The notes below the pieces were generated by a model. The model was given only the letters and a program-made list of their open reading frames with translations. It did no database searches and was not told the DNA's origin. Shown here one piece after another: positions 20,047 through 29,182 of a stretch of DNA of 64,000 nucleotides (the stretch's first letter is position 1; each line of letters begins with the position of its first letter). A program made the position numbers and the translations under genes. Source of the DNA: an uncultured Candidatus Actinomarina sp. (lineage in GTDB: Bacteria > Actinomycetota > Acidimicrobiia > Actinomarinales > Actinomarinaceae); assembly GCA_902519845.1 (NCBI GenBank), contig CABYLQ010000006.1, positions 1 to 64,000 on the forward strand, in the 5' to 3' direction.

Positions 20047-23000
20047 TTAATTACCACTTTCTATCCTAGTAAGAATCCCTGAAACAACGAGTCTTTGCCT
20101 GGCAGAGTACCTAGGGTGACAAGTTGTTAATGTCAGCCTGTCATCACCTCGATTAAAAAGAACATAATCTCCTGTGTTAGCATCAACCACTTCTATATCA
20201 TCCACAATGTAATGGTATTTATTTGACCCATATGTTAGATAAATCTCATCTCCAATTTCGACCAAATCTAATCTACTGAAAGGGGCACCATATGTTGTCC
20301 TATGGCCTGCAATTCCAACATTTCCACCTGAACCCGGTAGTTTTGTCCCAAGATAGTGTCCTGGACCTAATTGCAAATTAAGTTCATCAGTACCTGAAAC
20401 AACATATTGATTTACATTTATATCTGGAATTTCAAGAAGACCGAATATTTCAGGTTGAAATTCATCAATCTTTGCACTTTGGTCAATGATGGTAAAATCT
20501 TGCAAAGTTTCAAAAACAGGAATATCACTTTGGAATAAGCGAAGAGGATTTGAAAAAATTGCAGGAGGATCTACGTCCTTTATTTCCTCACCTAGATAGA
20601 TTTGTTCAAGATAAGCTTGAGCATTGTCTTGTTGAACATTTGATAAAAACATTTGTTGTGTTGCATAAATACCAAAACCCATACCTGTAATTATTGATAA
20701 AACAGCAAATCCAAGAGCAGGTCGTTTTAATTTTTTTCTATCAAAAAATTTTCTCTTAATTTTTTTGGTGTCTTTTTTTGGAGAAAATACCTTTTTCTCC
20801 GCGATTTTTGCATCAAGCTCATTACCAGAATATATAATTTGAAAGTTATTTGAAATTAGACCCAAACGCTCTTCAAGAATTTCTTTTGTAAGTTCTGTAT
20901 TTTCTTCCTCGCAAATAGATTTTATGTTTTCAATTGCGACTAGAGTATATTTAAGCTCACTATCAAGTGCTTGTATCTCTGATTGATAAGTTGTAAAACT
21001 CTTTGCATATGGAGCAAATTTATTTATATCAATACTAATTTCTACTTTTTCTTGTATTAGTTTCTCAATTTTTGTTTTTACTTTGAATGAGTGCTTATAG
21101 ATATCTTCTAGAGAAATTTCACTTTCCATTAGTTTTCTTTTTCGAGAAGATGTAAAAAGTATTACACCACCAACTAAAAATACTGAACCACTTAAGACAA
21201 TATAGTCTAAATTTATTCCTGTAGCTGCCAAGGCTATACTATCCTCTCGATAGATGTAGGTAACGTTGTAACTACCATCAGTGAAATATATGTCATCATC
21301 ATCATCCCACTCTAAAAAGTCATTTCCACTTTCATCAGTAAGAGGTGCTTCACATATATCATCCTCTTCTAATATCATATCCTCACAGAAGTCATCCACT
21401 AATGGATCTGTAGGGTCTGGATCTGTTGGGTCTGGATCTGTTGGGTCTGGATCTGTTGGGTCTGGATCTGTTGGGTCAGGCTTGTTATTATCTATACAGT
21501 CAAGAAGATTCTGTAAATTAAAAATACTTACAAGCCTTAAAAGACATACCTCTGGATCAGTAGGGTTTGTTGGAATAGTTGTTGTAGTGGTCGATACTGG
21601 GCCAATTGTTGTAGTAGGTGTTGGACCTGTTGTTGTAGTAGGTGTTGGGCAATCAACTGTAAAGCTTGGACCCCAACGTTTCCAACCGCCTGAAAAAGAA
21701 TTAGGAGTTGTAGAGGTTTTGTATCTCCATCTAACGTTTTGTCCGCTTGGAACATTTACAGATCCCCTTTCTGAGCTACCTGGTGCAACAGATTGATTAG
21801 AAACGAGTGTTGACCAGTTTTCTCCACCGTCTAAGGAGTACTCAGCTAAGAAATAAGCATTCGCATTTGAAGAGTCCGAGTTAGCCATATTGAAATGTAT
21901 GAGTTTTGCACCTCCTGAACATTCATCTCGTGTATTTGAAACAGAAGGGTTAATTGTTGGAGGTCCTGGCAGTGTTGTTGTAGTCGTTGGACAATCAACT
22001 GTAAAGTCTGGACCCCAACGTTTCCAACCGCCTGAAAAAGAATTAGGAGTTGTCGAGGTTTTGTATCTCCATCTAACGTTTTGTCCGCTTGGAACATTAA
22101 CAGAGGCCATTTCTGAGCTACCTGGTGCAACAGATTGATTGGAAACGAGTGTTGACCAACTTTCCCCACCATCTAGGGAGTACTCAGCTAAGAAATAAGC
22201 ATTAGCATTTGAAGAGTCTGAGTTAGCCATATGGAAGTGTGTGAGTTTTGCACCCCCAGAACAAGCATTTCGTGTATTTGAAACAGAAGGGTTAATTGTT
22301 GGAGGTCCTGGCAGTGTTGTTGTAGTCGTTGGAGATGGATCATCAATACAATCTAGAACTTTCTTGGTACCACCTTTTGTTTTTCTACCACTTAGTTCAT
22401 CTTTAATAATAAATCGAAGTTTATATGTAGATCCATTTGGGACTGATAAAAGTGTAGTTAAGTCTCGAGTTTCTCCAGCAGCAATACTAAAAGTTTGATC
22501 AACAACTTTCGCTTTGTTTATTCTAATTCTCATCCTTATTGTTATGCCAACAGTTGATCTTGAGTTATCTACAATTAAACCAATTCTTGCAGTTCCATCA
22601 TCATTACATTCCATGAAATTTGCAATCCTAAAATCTACAATAGGTTTCTTTTCTGTTGTAGTAGTAGTTTCTGGAAGTGTTGTAGTTGTTGTAGTTGTAG
22701 TAGTTGTAGTAGTAGTTGTGGTTGTTGTGGTTGTTGTGGTTGTTGTGGTTGTTGTGGTTGCAGTACAACTAGCTGTGTATGAAAGGGTTGGATCTACTCC
22801 AGGTATGTCTTGACCGTTTATTACCCATGAAGAGGCATCATGAGAATCAGAGTTATTCATAATACTGTATCTCCAATAAATAGTTGTTCCATTGGAAATA
22901 GCAGGTGCAGAATGAGTAGATGAATTACCTACAGTGACAGATTCATCTGATAATAATGTAGTCCAATTTTCATTATCTGTAGAATATTGAATTCTAAAAT

Positions 23001-26000
23001 ACATTGTTCGATCATTGTCAGAGCCATTTGCGATGGTTATTGATGGCACTTGAGTAAGTGAATCTGTACAAGAACCAATTGAGGTTGTCACATAGGCACA
23101 TGTTGGGGTTATTTTGCTATCGCCACTTCCATCAGAATTTGTTGTAATCACTGTCCAGGTTGTACCACCGTCAATTGAAAATCTGTGTTCTAAACCTGTT
23201 CCTCTTGCAGTCCCAGGATTATTAAAGTTAAATTCTGTATCAGCAACACCTGCTGAGATAGTAGTTCCACTCGAACCACCTGTTTCTCCTGTAAAGAAAT
23301 AACCCCAGTCACCAACATTTCCTGTTACAGCATTTGTTGATCTTCTTTGGAGGAGAACCGTAACAGCGACATTACTTCTTCTGTTATCAACGTTGATTTT
23401 AGATTTTCCTAGTGTTGATTGTTGTCCAGTTCCATTGTTTTTGCATCCATTTAATGCATGTGTTGCTGTAACTGCTTTTACTTCACAATCAATAGTGATA
23501 TCACTAATAGCCGCAACAGACGCCTCTGATTGACTCAATGAATTAGCAGTGTTTGCAACAGAATATTTTATTACAACCGTTGTTGTATGTGCTTGTGCTG
23601 GGATTGTGAGTGTAGTTGAATCTGAAGCTCCAGCTCCAACAGTTGTTGTATTTAAAGTGGTAAAACTATCTGAATCATCTGTAGAGTATCTCACTGTAAA
23701 ATCACCTGATACATTTGATGCAGTATTGTTAAGCGTAATTGATATAGAGGCACTACCACTAGAGCAGGTGTTTGCAGAAGCAGTAGCTGAGCCAGAAAGC
23801 ACCGGACAATCAATTGAAATATCAGCAATATCTGTCTCCCATGAACCTGTAAATGAGGTTGTTGATGAAGTTTCATATCTGATTTTTACAGTATCTCCAT
23901 GAGCAAATGCAGATGATGCTAAATTAACATCACTTGAATTATTGCTAGTTACTGTAGCATATGTAGCAGTGCCTGCTCCATCAATCCATGTAACACCTCC
24001 ATTGGTAGAGTATTGAACTTTAAAGTAATTAGAAGCACCCTGACCTGTGTTATCAAGCGTAATAGTAATATTTGCTGAACCACTTGAACAAGTTCCTACA
24101 GCAGCAGAGACAGAAGGTGTGGTACAAGATACTGTAGCACTTGGTCCAACTTCTGTATACGTATCCGTAAAGGAACCACTTATCGATGAGGCCTCATATC
24201 TCCATGTAATATTCGATCCGTTGGGAACTGCAACTGTGGCCGTAGCATCAGAACCACTTACAATAACGGCTTTGTTTCCATAGCCGGTCAAATCCTGATA
24301 AGATCCTGAATCAATTTTGTATTGAACTTTAAAATACGCAATGGTCTCGGACCCTGCATTATTACTTAGTGTAAGAACTGAGTTTTTAGATGCACCGCTA
24401 CAAGAACTATCTAAAGCTTGTGTGACAGTAGTAGAAATTGAACAAGACACCGCTGAAGATATACCAGCTGGATCATTTGTATATGATCCAGTTTGTCCGC
24501 CACTTGATGTTGCAACTTCATATCTCCACGTAATTTTTGAACCTACCGGAACATCATAGGTAGCGCTACCAGATGAATTTACTCCAACCGTAATTTCATC
24601 TTGGGCACCGTTTGAATCACTATCATAGTCAACCCAACCACCATCATTTCCATCATTGTCAGTAATTTTGTACTGAACTTTAATATATGCTGAGGTAGTT
24701 GCAGAAGAACTATTAGTCATAGTAAATGTTGATAGACCTGTCCCGCTACTACAACTTGCCAGTGTATTTGAGACAGAAACGTCTGTAAAAGGACAATCTA
24801 CTGCACTTTGGGCAGTTAAGGTTGCTGTTGGCGTTCCTGTATAAGTATCATCTGTTGTAGAGACCTCATATCTCCATTGAATGGTTTCACCATGAGCTAC
24901 GGTCTTTGTTATATTTACCGCACTTGCCCCTGATACTAAATCAATATTACCTCCATCAGAGTGAGAGCTTTGAGTTGTCCACGAGCCGCTATCGATTTTA
25001 TATTGTACATGAACATAAGCTGTTGTATTTGCACCACTTCCATTTTGAATAGTAAAAGTCGATACTTTAGATCCATTGGTACAAGCCCCCATTGAGTCAG
25101 AGGCAGTTATGTCAGTTACTGGACAATCAACTGCAGAACTTGCACTTATTGCAGTACCGGTTCCCGAAAAAGAACCACTTACTTGAGAACCGTTGACTCT
25201 CCATGTAATTTTTGAACCATGTTCAACTAAAACAGTCAAATCTGTATTTGTAGCCCCATTTGCTATTGTCACATTTGATCCACTTGGGTGTACAGTCCAT
25301 GCACTGTCATTGTTACTACTATCAGTAATTTTGTACTCTACGTATGCGTATGCCGTATAACTCTCATTATTTAAAATACTTAATGTATTAGTTTTGGAAC
25401 CACTTGAACATGATCCCGTAAATGATTGAGTTACTGTGAAGCTTGGGTCGTTACAATCAACTGTAGAACTTGTAACTGTTGATGCGGTGAGACCTGTGAA
25501 ATCAGCGCTTGTATCTGATCCAGTAACTCTCCAAGTTATCGTACTACCATTAGATACTGCTTGAGTAAATGTAGTGGAATCAGAAGAGGAAGCTCCCAAA
25601 CTAAAGTTAGCGTTTACTGTTGTATAAGAGCCACTATCAATTTTGTACTCAACTTTAAAATACCGTGTTGCACTATCACCATTTGTAATAGTAAGAGTTG
25701 ATGTCTTGCTACCGTTATCACCAGAACATGTACCCAAAGATTGGGATATACTCGAACTTGAAGGAGGCTGTGGACAATCAACTGTAGAACTTGTAACTGT
25801 TGATGCGGTGAGACCTGTGAAATCAGCGCTTGTATCTGATCCAGTAACTCTCCAAGTTATCGTACTACCATTAGATACTGCTTGAGTAAATGTAGTGGAA
25901 TCAGAAGAGGAAGCTCCCAAACTAAAATTAGCGTTTACTGTTGTATAAGAGCCACTATCAATTTTGTACTCAACTTTAAAATATCGTGTTGATCCGTCAC

Positions 26001-27762
26001 CGTTAACAATCGAAAGTGTTGATGTCTTGCTACCTCCAGAACATGTACCCAAAGATTGGGATATACTCGAACTTGTCGGAGGGACTGGACACGATACAGT
26101 TGCGCTATTCATATCACTAGCTGTGACATAACTTAAACCTGACCAATCTCCTGAGGTATCAGAGCTTTTATATCTCCACTGAATAGATAATCCATCCGAT
26201 ACACTTACTGTCAAAGAAGTATTCGTTTGACCATTTGTAATGGTTAAGTTATCAGCTTCTTCTGCATCTGTATGTACTGTCCAAGTAGACCCACTATTGG
26301 TTGAGTACTCAACAGTGACATATGCTGTAGATCCCGAACTGTTTTGTAGTGAAAGTGTTGAAGTTTTAGAGCCCGCTGAACAAGCACCAAGTGATTGAGA
26401 ATCTGTAAGTGTTATCGCATTGGGACCACTGCTACAACCAGAGGCATCAATAGTGATAGTTGAAAGTGCTGTTGTACTTGTTACTGGCTCACGTAAATCT
26501 TCTGCCGTATATTGTGCATACCATGTTATATCAACGGTTGTTCCATTTGACTGAGCAGGAACAGTTAAACTCGTATTATTTGTAGCACCACCACTAACTT
26601 GCACTGTTGAAAAAGTCTGGGGAGTACCACTGTTTATGCTGTATGAGACTATGAAATCGACTGTAACATTTGAACCTGAATTATTTAAGGTTACGTCTAC
26701 CTCTCTATCACTTCCACTACAAGCATCTTCTGCTGCAGAAACTGTTGGAGCAAAATCAACGGAAGGTGCTCCCTGATGACAAGCTGCACCATCATTTTTG
26801 TTTGCTCCTGCTTCAACTGTTCCTAAACTTGCGCTCCAACTCCAACTACCTCCGCTATATTCAGCTTTTCGAACATCTCCAGTATTGTTATGAACCATGT
26901 AAGCATGTTTACCACCAAATCCAAATACAGCACCAACATCACTATTTGACCAACCAGAAGGAGAAGACAATGCATGATCTCTAATATCAATCGTAAAATT
27001 GCTTCCACTAACAGTTAAATAACCCAACATGACTTGATCGTTTGTATTGTCGTAAGCAACAAAGGTTGCTTCTTGTCCACTTAATGTTGGAAAGTTTGAA
27101 CCATCTCTTAACCAGGTAAAGTCTTTTGCTTTTGTTAGGGAACCTGAAATAGATTGGTTTACAGTTAAATTTGAAGAGAGATCTGTGTAATTACCTGAGC
27201 TATCATAATTTGTTCCATCGATTCGGATTAAAAGACCAGATGATCCTTTCAAAAAACCATTTCCAGAGAGAAGATAACCTGTTCCATCATATTCAAAATA
27301 TGTTCCTGCATTGTTACTTCCGCTACTCCACTGCATAACCTGATCAGGATCGTTATCAGCAATACCATTACTATTAGAATCTGTAGCATCCATGTAATAA
27401 AGAGTTCTATTACTATCTTTTCTGATCATCCATAAGTTACCATTTGCATCCATCATGGCATTGTTCCACTCGTCTGCTGATCCAGGAAGATTTTGATATT
27501 CTAATGCGGCAGTTCTAACTCCCGTACTACTATCCCACTTATAAACCTCAACTTTATCACTTGCTGATACGTATTTTGTTTGATAACCGTATGGGTTTCC
27601 ATCTGAGTTGAAACATGTAAGTTGTGAAGAAGCAAAAGCAGGTTCTTGATCGACTACCTCAATTGTCACATATGCAAGAGAGACAACCATCAAAAATGAC
27701 ATAACTAAGTTGAAAGTTTTTTTATTAAAGACGTACGAAAATAGCTTTTTAAACAAAAGCAC
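20047..27762 (-). CDS. Giant secreted repeat protein fused to a class E-like sortase
   Basis: This single 2571-residue frame encodes a signal peptide (about residues 15-45, ending AFA), an N-terminal domain of about 290 residues (Asp/Gly/Trp-rich, possibly a propeller), twelve tandem beta-rich domains of about 100-125 residues (about 335-1665), a run of nearly 30 Thr, three more domains, Thr/Pro linkers, five PTDPD repeats (about 2095-2119), LAATG (2178-2182), a membrane helix and RKRK. Most domains open and close with a Cys. The frame then continues through a charged cytoplasmic segment (about 2210-2345), a second membrane helix (about 2347-2370) and a sortase domain with His2487 (GHRTTYGAPF), Cys2548 (LTLTTCHP) and Arg2557. 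Class E sortases recognise LAxTG, so the protein may anchor itself. The GTG start at 27762 lacks a clear ribosome site. Confidence 0.88.
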   Translation of the reverse strand: MLLFKKLFSYVFNKKTFNLVMSFLMVVSLAYVTIEVVDQEPAFASSQLTCFNSDGNPYGYQTKYVSASDKVEVYKWDSSTGVRTAALEYQNLPGSADEWNNAMMDANGNLWMIRKDSNRTLYYMDATDSNSNGIADNDPDQVMQWSSGSNNAGTYFEYDGTGYLLSGNGFLKGSSGLLIRIDGTNYDSSGNYTDLSSNLTVNQSISGSLTKAKDFTWLRDGSNFPTLSGQEATFVAYDNTNDQVMLGYLTVSGSNFTIDIRDHALSSPSGWSNSDVGAVFGFGGKHAYMVHNNTGDVRKAEYSGGSWSWSASLGTVEAGANKNDGAACHQGAPSVDFAPTVSAAEDACSGSDREVDVTLNNSGSNVTVDFIVSYSINSGTPQTFSTVQVSGGATNNTSLTVPAQSNGTTVDITWYAQYTAEDLREPVTSTTALSTITIDASGCSSGPNAITLTDSQSLGACSAGSKTSTLSLQNSSGSTAYVTVEYSTNSGSTWTVHTDAEEADNLTITNGQTNTSLTVSVSDGLSIQWRYKSSDTSGDWSGLSYVTASDMNSATVSCPVPPTSSSISQSLGTCSGGSKTSTLSIVNGDGSTRYFKVEYKIDSGSYTTVNANFSLGASSSDSTTFTQAVSNGSTITWRVTGSDTSADFTGLTASTVTSSTVDCPQPPSSSSISQSLGTCSGDNGSKTSTLTITNGDSATRYFKVEYKIDSGSYTTVNANFSLGASSSDSTTFTQAVSNGSTITWRVTGSDTSADFTGLTASTVTSSTVDCNDPSFTVTQSFTGSCSSGSKTNTLSILNNESYTAYAYVEYKITDSSNNDSAWTVHPSGSNVTIANGATNTDLTVLVEHGSKITWRVNGSQVSGSFSGTGTAISASSAVDCPVTDITASDSMGACTNGSKVSTFTIQNGSGANTTAYVHVQYKIDSGSWTTQSSHSDGGNIDLVSGASAVNITKTVAHGETIQWRYEVSTTDDTYTGTPTATLTAQSAVDCPFTDVSVSNTLASCSSGTGLSTFTMTNSSSATTSAYIKVQYKITDNDGNDGGWVDYDSDSNGAQDEITVGVNSSGSATYDVPVGSKITWRYEVATSSGGQTGSYTNDPAGISSAVSCSISTTVTQALDSSCSGASKNSVLTLSNNAGSETIAYFKVQYKIDSGSYQDLTGYGNKAVIVSGSDATATVAVPNGSNITWRYEASSISGSFTDTYTEVGPSATVSCTTPSVSAAVGTCSSGSANITITLDNTGQGASNYFKVQYSTNGGVTWIDGAGTATYATVTSNNSSDVNLASSAFAHGDTVKIRYETSSTTSFTGSWETDIADISIDCPVLSGSATASANTCSSGSASISITLNNTASNVSGDFTVRYSTDDSDSFTTLNTTTVGAGASDSTTLTIPAQAHTTTVVIKYSVANTANSLSQSEASVAAISDITIDCEVKAVTATHALNGCKNNGTGQQSTLGKSKINVDNRRSNVAVTVLLQRRSTNAVTGNVGDWGYFFTGETGGSSGTTISAGVADTEFNFNNPGTARGTGLEHRFSIDGGTTWTVITTNSDGSGDSKITPTCAYVTTSIGSCTDSLTQVPSITIANGSDNDRTMYFRIQYSTDNENWTTLLSDESVTVGNSSTHSAPAISNGTTIYWRYSIMNNSDSHDASSWVINGQDIPGVDPTLSYTASCTATTTTTTTTTTTTTTTTTTTTTTTTTTTLPETTTTTEKKPIVDFRIANFMECNDDGTARIGLIVDNSRSTVGITIRMRIRINKAKVVDQTFSIAAGETRDLTTLLSVPNGSTYKLRFIIKDELSGRKTKGGTKKVLDCIDDPSPTTTTTLPGPPTINPSVSNTRNACSGGAKLTHFHMANSDSSNANAYFLAEYSLDGGESWSTLVSNQSVAPGSSEMASVNVPSGQNVRWRYKTSTTPNSFSGGWKRWGPDFTVDCPTTTTTLPGPPTINPSVSNTRDECSGGAKLIHFNMANSDSSNANAYFLAEYSLDGGENWSTLVSNQSVAPGSSERGSVNVPSGQNVRWRYKTSTTPNSFSGGWKRWGPSFTVDCPTPTTTTGPTPTTTIGPVSTTTTTIPTNPTDPEVCLLRLVSIFNLQNLLDCIDNNKPDPTDPDPTDPDPTDPDPTDPDPTDPLVDDFCEDMILEEDDICEAPLTDESGNDFLEWDDDDDIYFTDGSYNVTYIYREDSIALAATGINLDYIVLSGSVFLVGGVILFTSSRKRKLMESEISLEDIYKHSFKVKTKIEKLIQEKVEISIDINKFAPYAKSFTTYQSEIQALDSELKYTLVAIENIKSICEEENTELTKEILEERLGLISNNFQIIYSGNELDAKIAEKKVFSPKKDTKKIKRKFFDRKKLKRPALGFAVLSIITGMGFGIYATQQMFLSNVQQDNAQAYLEQIYLGEEIKDVDPPAIFSNPLRLFQSDIPVFETLQDFTIIDQSAKIDEFQPEIFGLLEIPDINVNQYVVSGTDELNLQLGPGHYLGTKLPGSGGNVGIAGHRTTYGAPFSRLDLVEIGDEIYLTYGSNKYHYIVDDIEVVDANTGDYVLFNRGDDRLTLTTCHPRYSARQRLVVSGILTRIESGN
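21404..21478 (-). repeat. Five 15-bp repeats encoding a PTDPD linker
   Basis: Five 15-bp units (GGATCTGTTGGGTCT on the plus strand; the first has TA and the last ends TCA) run from 21404 to 21478. On the coding strand they give alternating Pro-Thr-Asp-Pro-Asp, a stiff acidic spacer just before the anchor region of the giant protein. The unit length keeps the reading frame if copies are gained or lost. Confidence 0.9.
21651..22330 (-). repeat. Two near-identical domain repeats in the giant protein (342-bp period)
   Basis: The DNA from about 21651 recurs from about 21993, an offset of 342 bp (114 codons), with few differences over almost the whole unit, including the linker that encodes TTTTTLPGPPTINPSVSNTR. 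These are the last two Cys-bounded domains before the anchor. The closeness at DNA level points to recent duplication or ongoing gene conversion. Confidence 0.88.
22679..22761 (-). repeat. Poly-threonine coding tract
   Basis: About 28 consecutive ACA/ACT/ACC threonine codons, seen on the plus strand as TGT, AGT and GGT triplets, divide the ectodomain of the giant protein into a twelve-domain outer part and a three-domain inner part. Such tracts usually form extended, possibly glycosylated stalks; glycosylation here is inference. The tract is prone to replication slippage in steps of a codon. Confidence 0.9.
25454..25982 (-). repeat. Pair of near-identical 208-bp blocks, 321-bp period
   Basis: The block 25454-25661 is repeated at 25775-25982 with about two differences by eye; the offset is 321 bp (107 codons). 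Both encode the same portion of the third and fourth Cys-bounded domains, including KVEYKIDSGSYTTVNANFSL. All other domains are much more diverged, so this pair is the youngest duplication in the array together with the pair at 21651-22330. Confidence 0.9.
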
Positions 27763-27853
27763 AACAAAGTTGAGAGTATTTAATATTTTTATATTCCCCT
27801 CTTCTACAACAAAGGTAATTTTAACTTAGAAAAGATTCTAATTAAAGTGATTT

Positions 27854-29182
27854 TTAGGCAAATTTCGCTTTTATTGATTCAACGATATTGTCTTTATTAG
27901 CATCTATGACCATAAAATCTTCATCGTTTTCAATATTTACCTCAGAAAAATCATTAATGATTGGAGAAATAACATTACTAAATTTCTCAGGAGAGGCAGT
28001 AGCAACGGCAACAGTTGGTAAATTTGTATTTGTATCTAAAGCCATTCTTAAAGATGTAACAGTATGAGGATCAAAAACAATTTTAAACTTTTCGTTTAAT
28101 AACTTAATCTCATCTTTTATATCCTCATCATCAAACGTTTGTGAGCTAAATACATGTTGTAGCTTTTCTATGCTCTTCTCACTTAATGATGCTTTGTTGT
28201 TTTCTTTTAGGCTCTCATAAAAGTTGCTTGAATTATTATCAAGATCAAATATTAACCTCTCCAGACTTGAGGGAATTTGAATATCCATACTTGGAGCAAC
28301 ACTTGGTAGTGTTGTTTGTGGTTCTAGTATTCCAGAATCAATAAATCTCTTTAGAACATCATTAACGTTTGTCGTACACATAATTTGATTTATTTTTAGT
28401 CCATGTGATCGACCAAACCAAGCCGAGTAAGCATTACCAAAATTACCAGATGGAATAGCTACATTTATTGGTGCAGTAAATTGTTTGGTTAACCAGACGT
28501 AATAAGATACTTGACCCATGACACGAAGCCAGTTGATAGAGTTCAACGATATTATTCTTCGATCAAATGGATTTTCAGATAAGATCTCTTTTGCTATTCG
28601 TTGGCAATCATCGTATGAACCCTCTACTGCAATATTGAAAACATTGTCTTTGATTACACTTGTCATCTGTTTTCTTTGATACTCGCTTATTTTGCCTGCT
28701 GGATGCAAGACAACGATATCGATATTATCTGAATCTTTAACGGCTTGAATTGCTGCACTTCCAGTATCTCCACTTGTTGCAACAAGTACTAAGCCTCGCT
28801 CTCCCAACTCGTTAAGTCTTTTATCAGCAATTGCACCAAGGGGTTGTAATGCATAGTCTTTAAAGGATTTCGTAGGACCATGAAATAGCTCCATAACGAC
28901 AGTTGAATCATTTAAGTCTTTCAGTACTGGTTCTGGAGAGTTTTCAAAACCAGAGTATAAAGATAAATCATCAACATATTTTGCAGTTTCTTTATCAAGG
29001 GCAATAAAGATCGTTTTTACAAAATCTTCATAACTTAAATCCTCTTCTGTTAAGTGATTCAGATTTTCAATGTATAAAGAATCAGGTAAATACAATCCTT
29101 TATCAGGAGCTAATCCTGAAAGTATGACATCTTGAAAAGAGAGCGTCTCTTTATGTCCTCTGGTTGATTGATACTGTACCAC
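27854..29182 (-). CDS. thrC: Threonine synthase
   Basis: This 442-residue PLP enzyme converts O-phosphohomoserine to threonine. It is the long ThrC form, with the N-terminal YQSTRG and GLAPDKGLYLP motifs and the PLP lysine in GPTKSFKDYALQPLG (about residues 106-120), followed by VATSGDTGSAAIQAV. The GTG start at 29182 follows the hom stop directly, so threonine synthesis genes are paired. The surface operon begins 91 nt downstream; no hairpin terminator is evident in that gap. Confidence 0.95.
   Translation of the reverse strand: MVQYQSTRGHKETLSFQDVILSGLAPDKGLYLPDSLYIENLNHLTEEDLSYEDFVKTIFIALDKETAKYVDDLSLYSGFENSPEPVLKDLNDSTVVMELFHGPTKSFKDYALQPLGAIADKRLNELGERGLVLVATSGDTGSAAIQAVKDSDNIDIVVLHPAGKISEYQRKQMTSVIKDNVFNIAVEGSYDDCQRIAKEILSENPFDRRIISLNSINWLRVMGQVSYYVWLTKQFTAPINVAIPSGNFGNAYSAWFGRSHGLKINQIMCTTNVNDVLKRFIDSGILEPQTTLPSVAPSMDIQIPSSLERLIFDLDNNSSNFYESLKENNKASLSEKSIEKLQHVFSSQTFDDEDIKDEIKLLNEKFKIVFDPHTVTSLRMALDTNTNLPTVAVATASPEKFSNVISPIINDFSEVNIENDEDFMVIDANKDNIVESIKAKFA

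Noticed and set aside
21281-24560. Long plus-strand frames rich in Val within the giant gene
   Set aside because: They are antisense reflections of Thr codons (TGT/AGT/GGT triplets) and repeated domains, with no family resemblance.
21404-25982. CRISPR array or minisatellite locus
   Set aside because: All repeats are multiples of three, stay in frame and encode linkers or domains; there are no unique spacers between short identical repeats.
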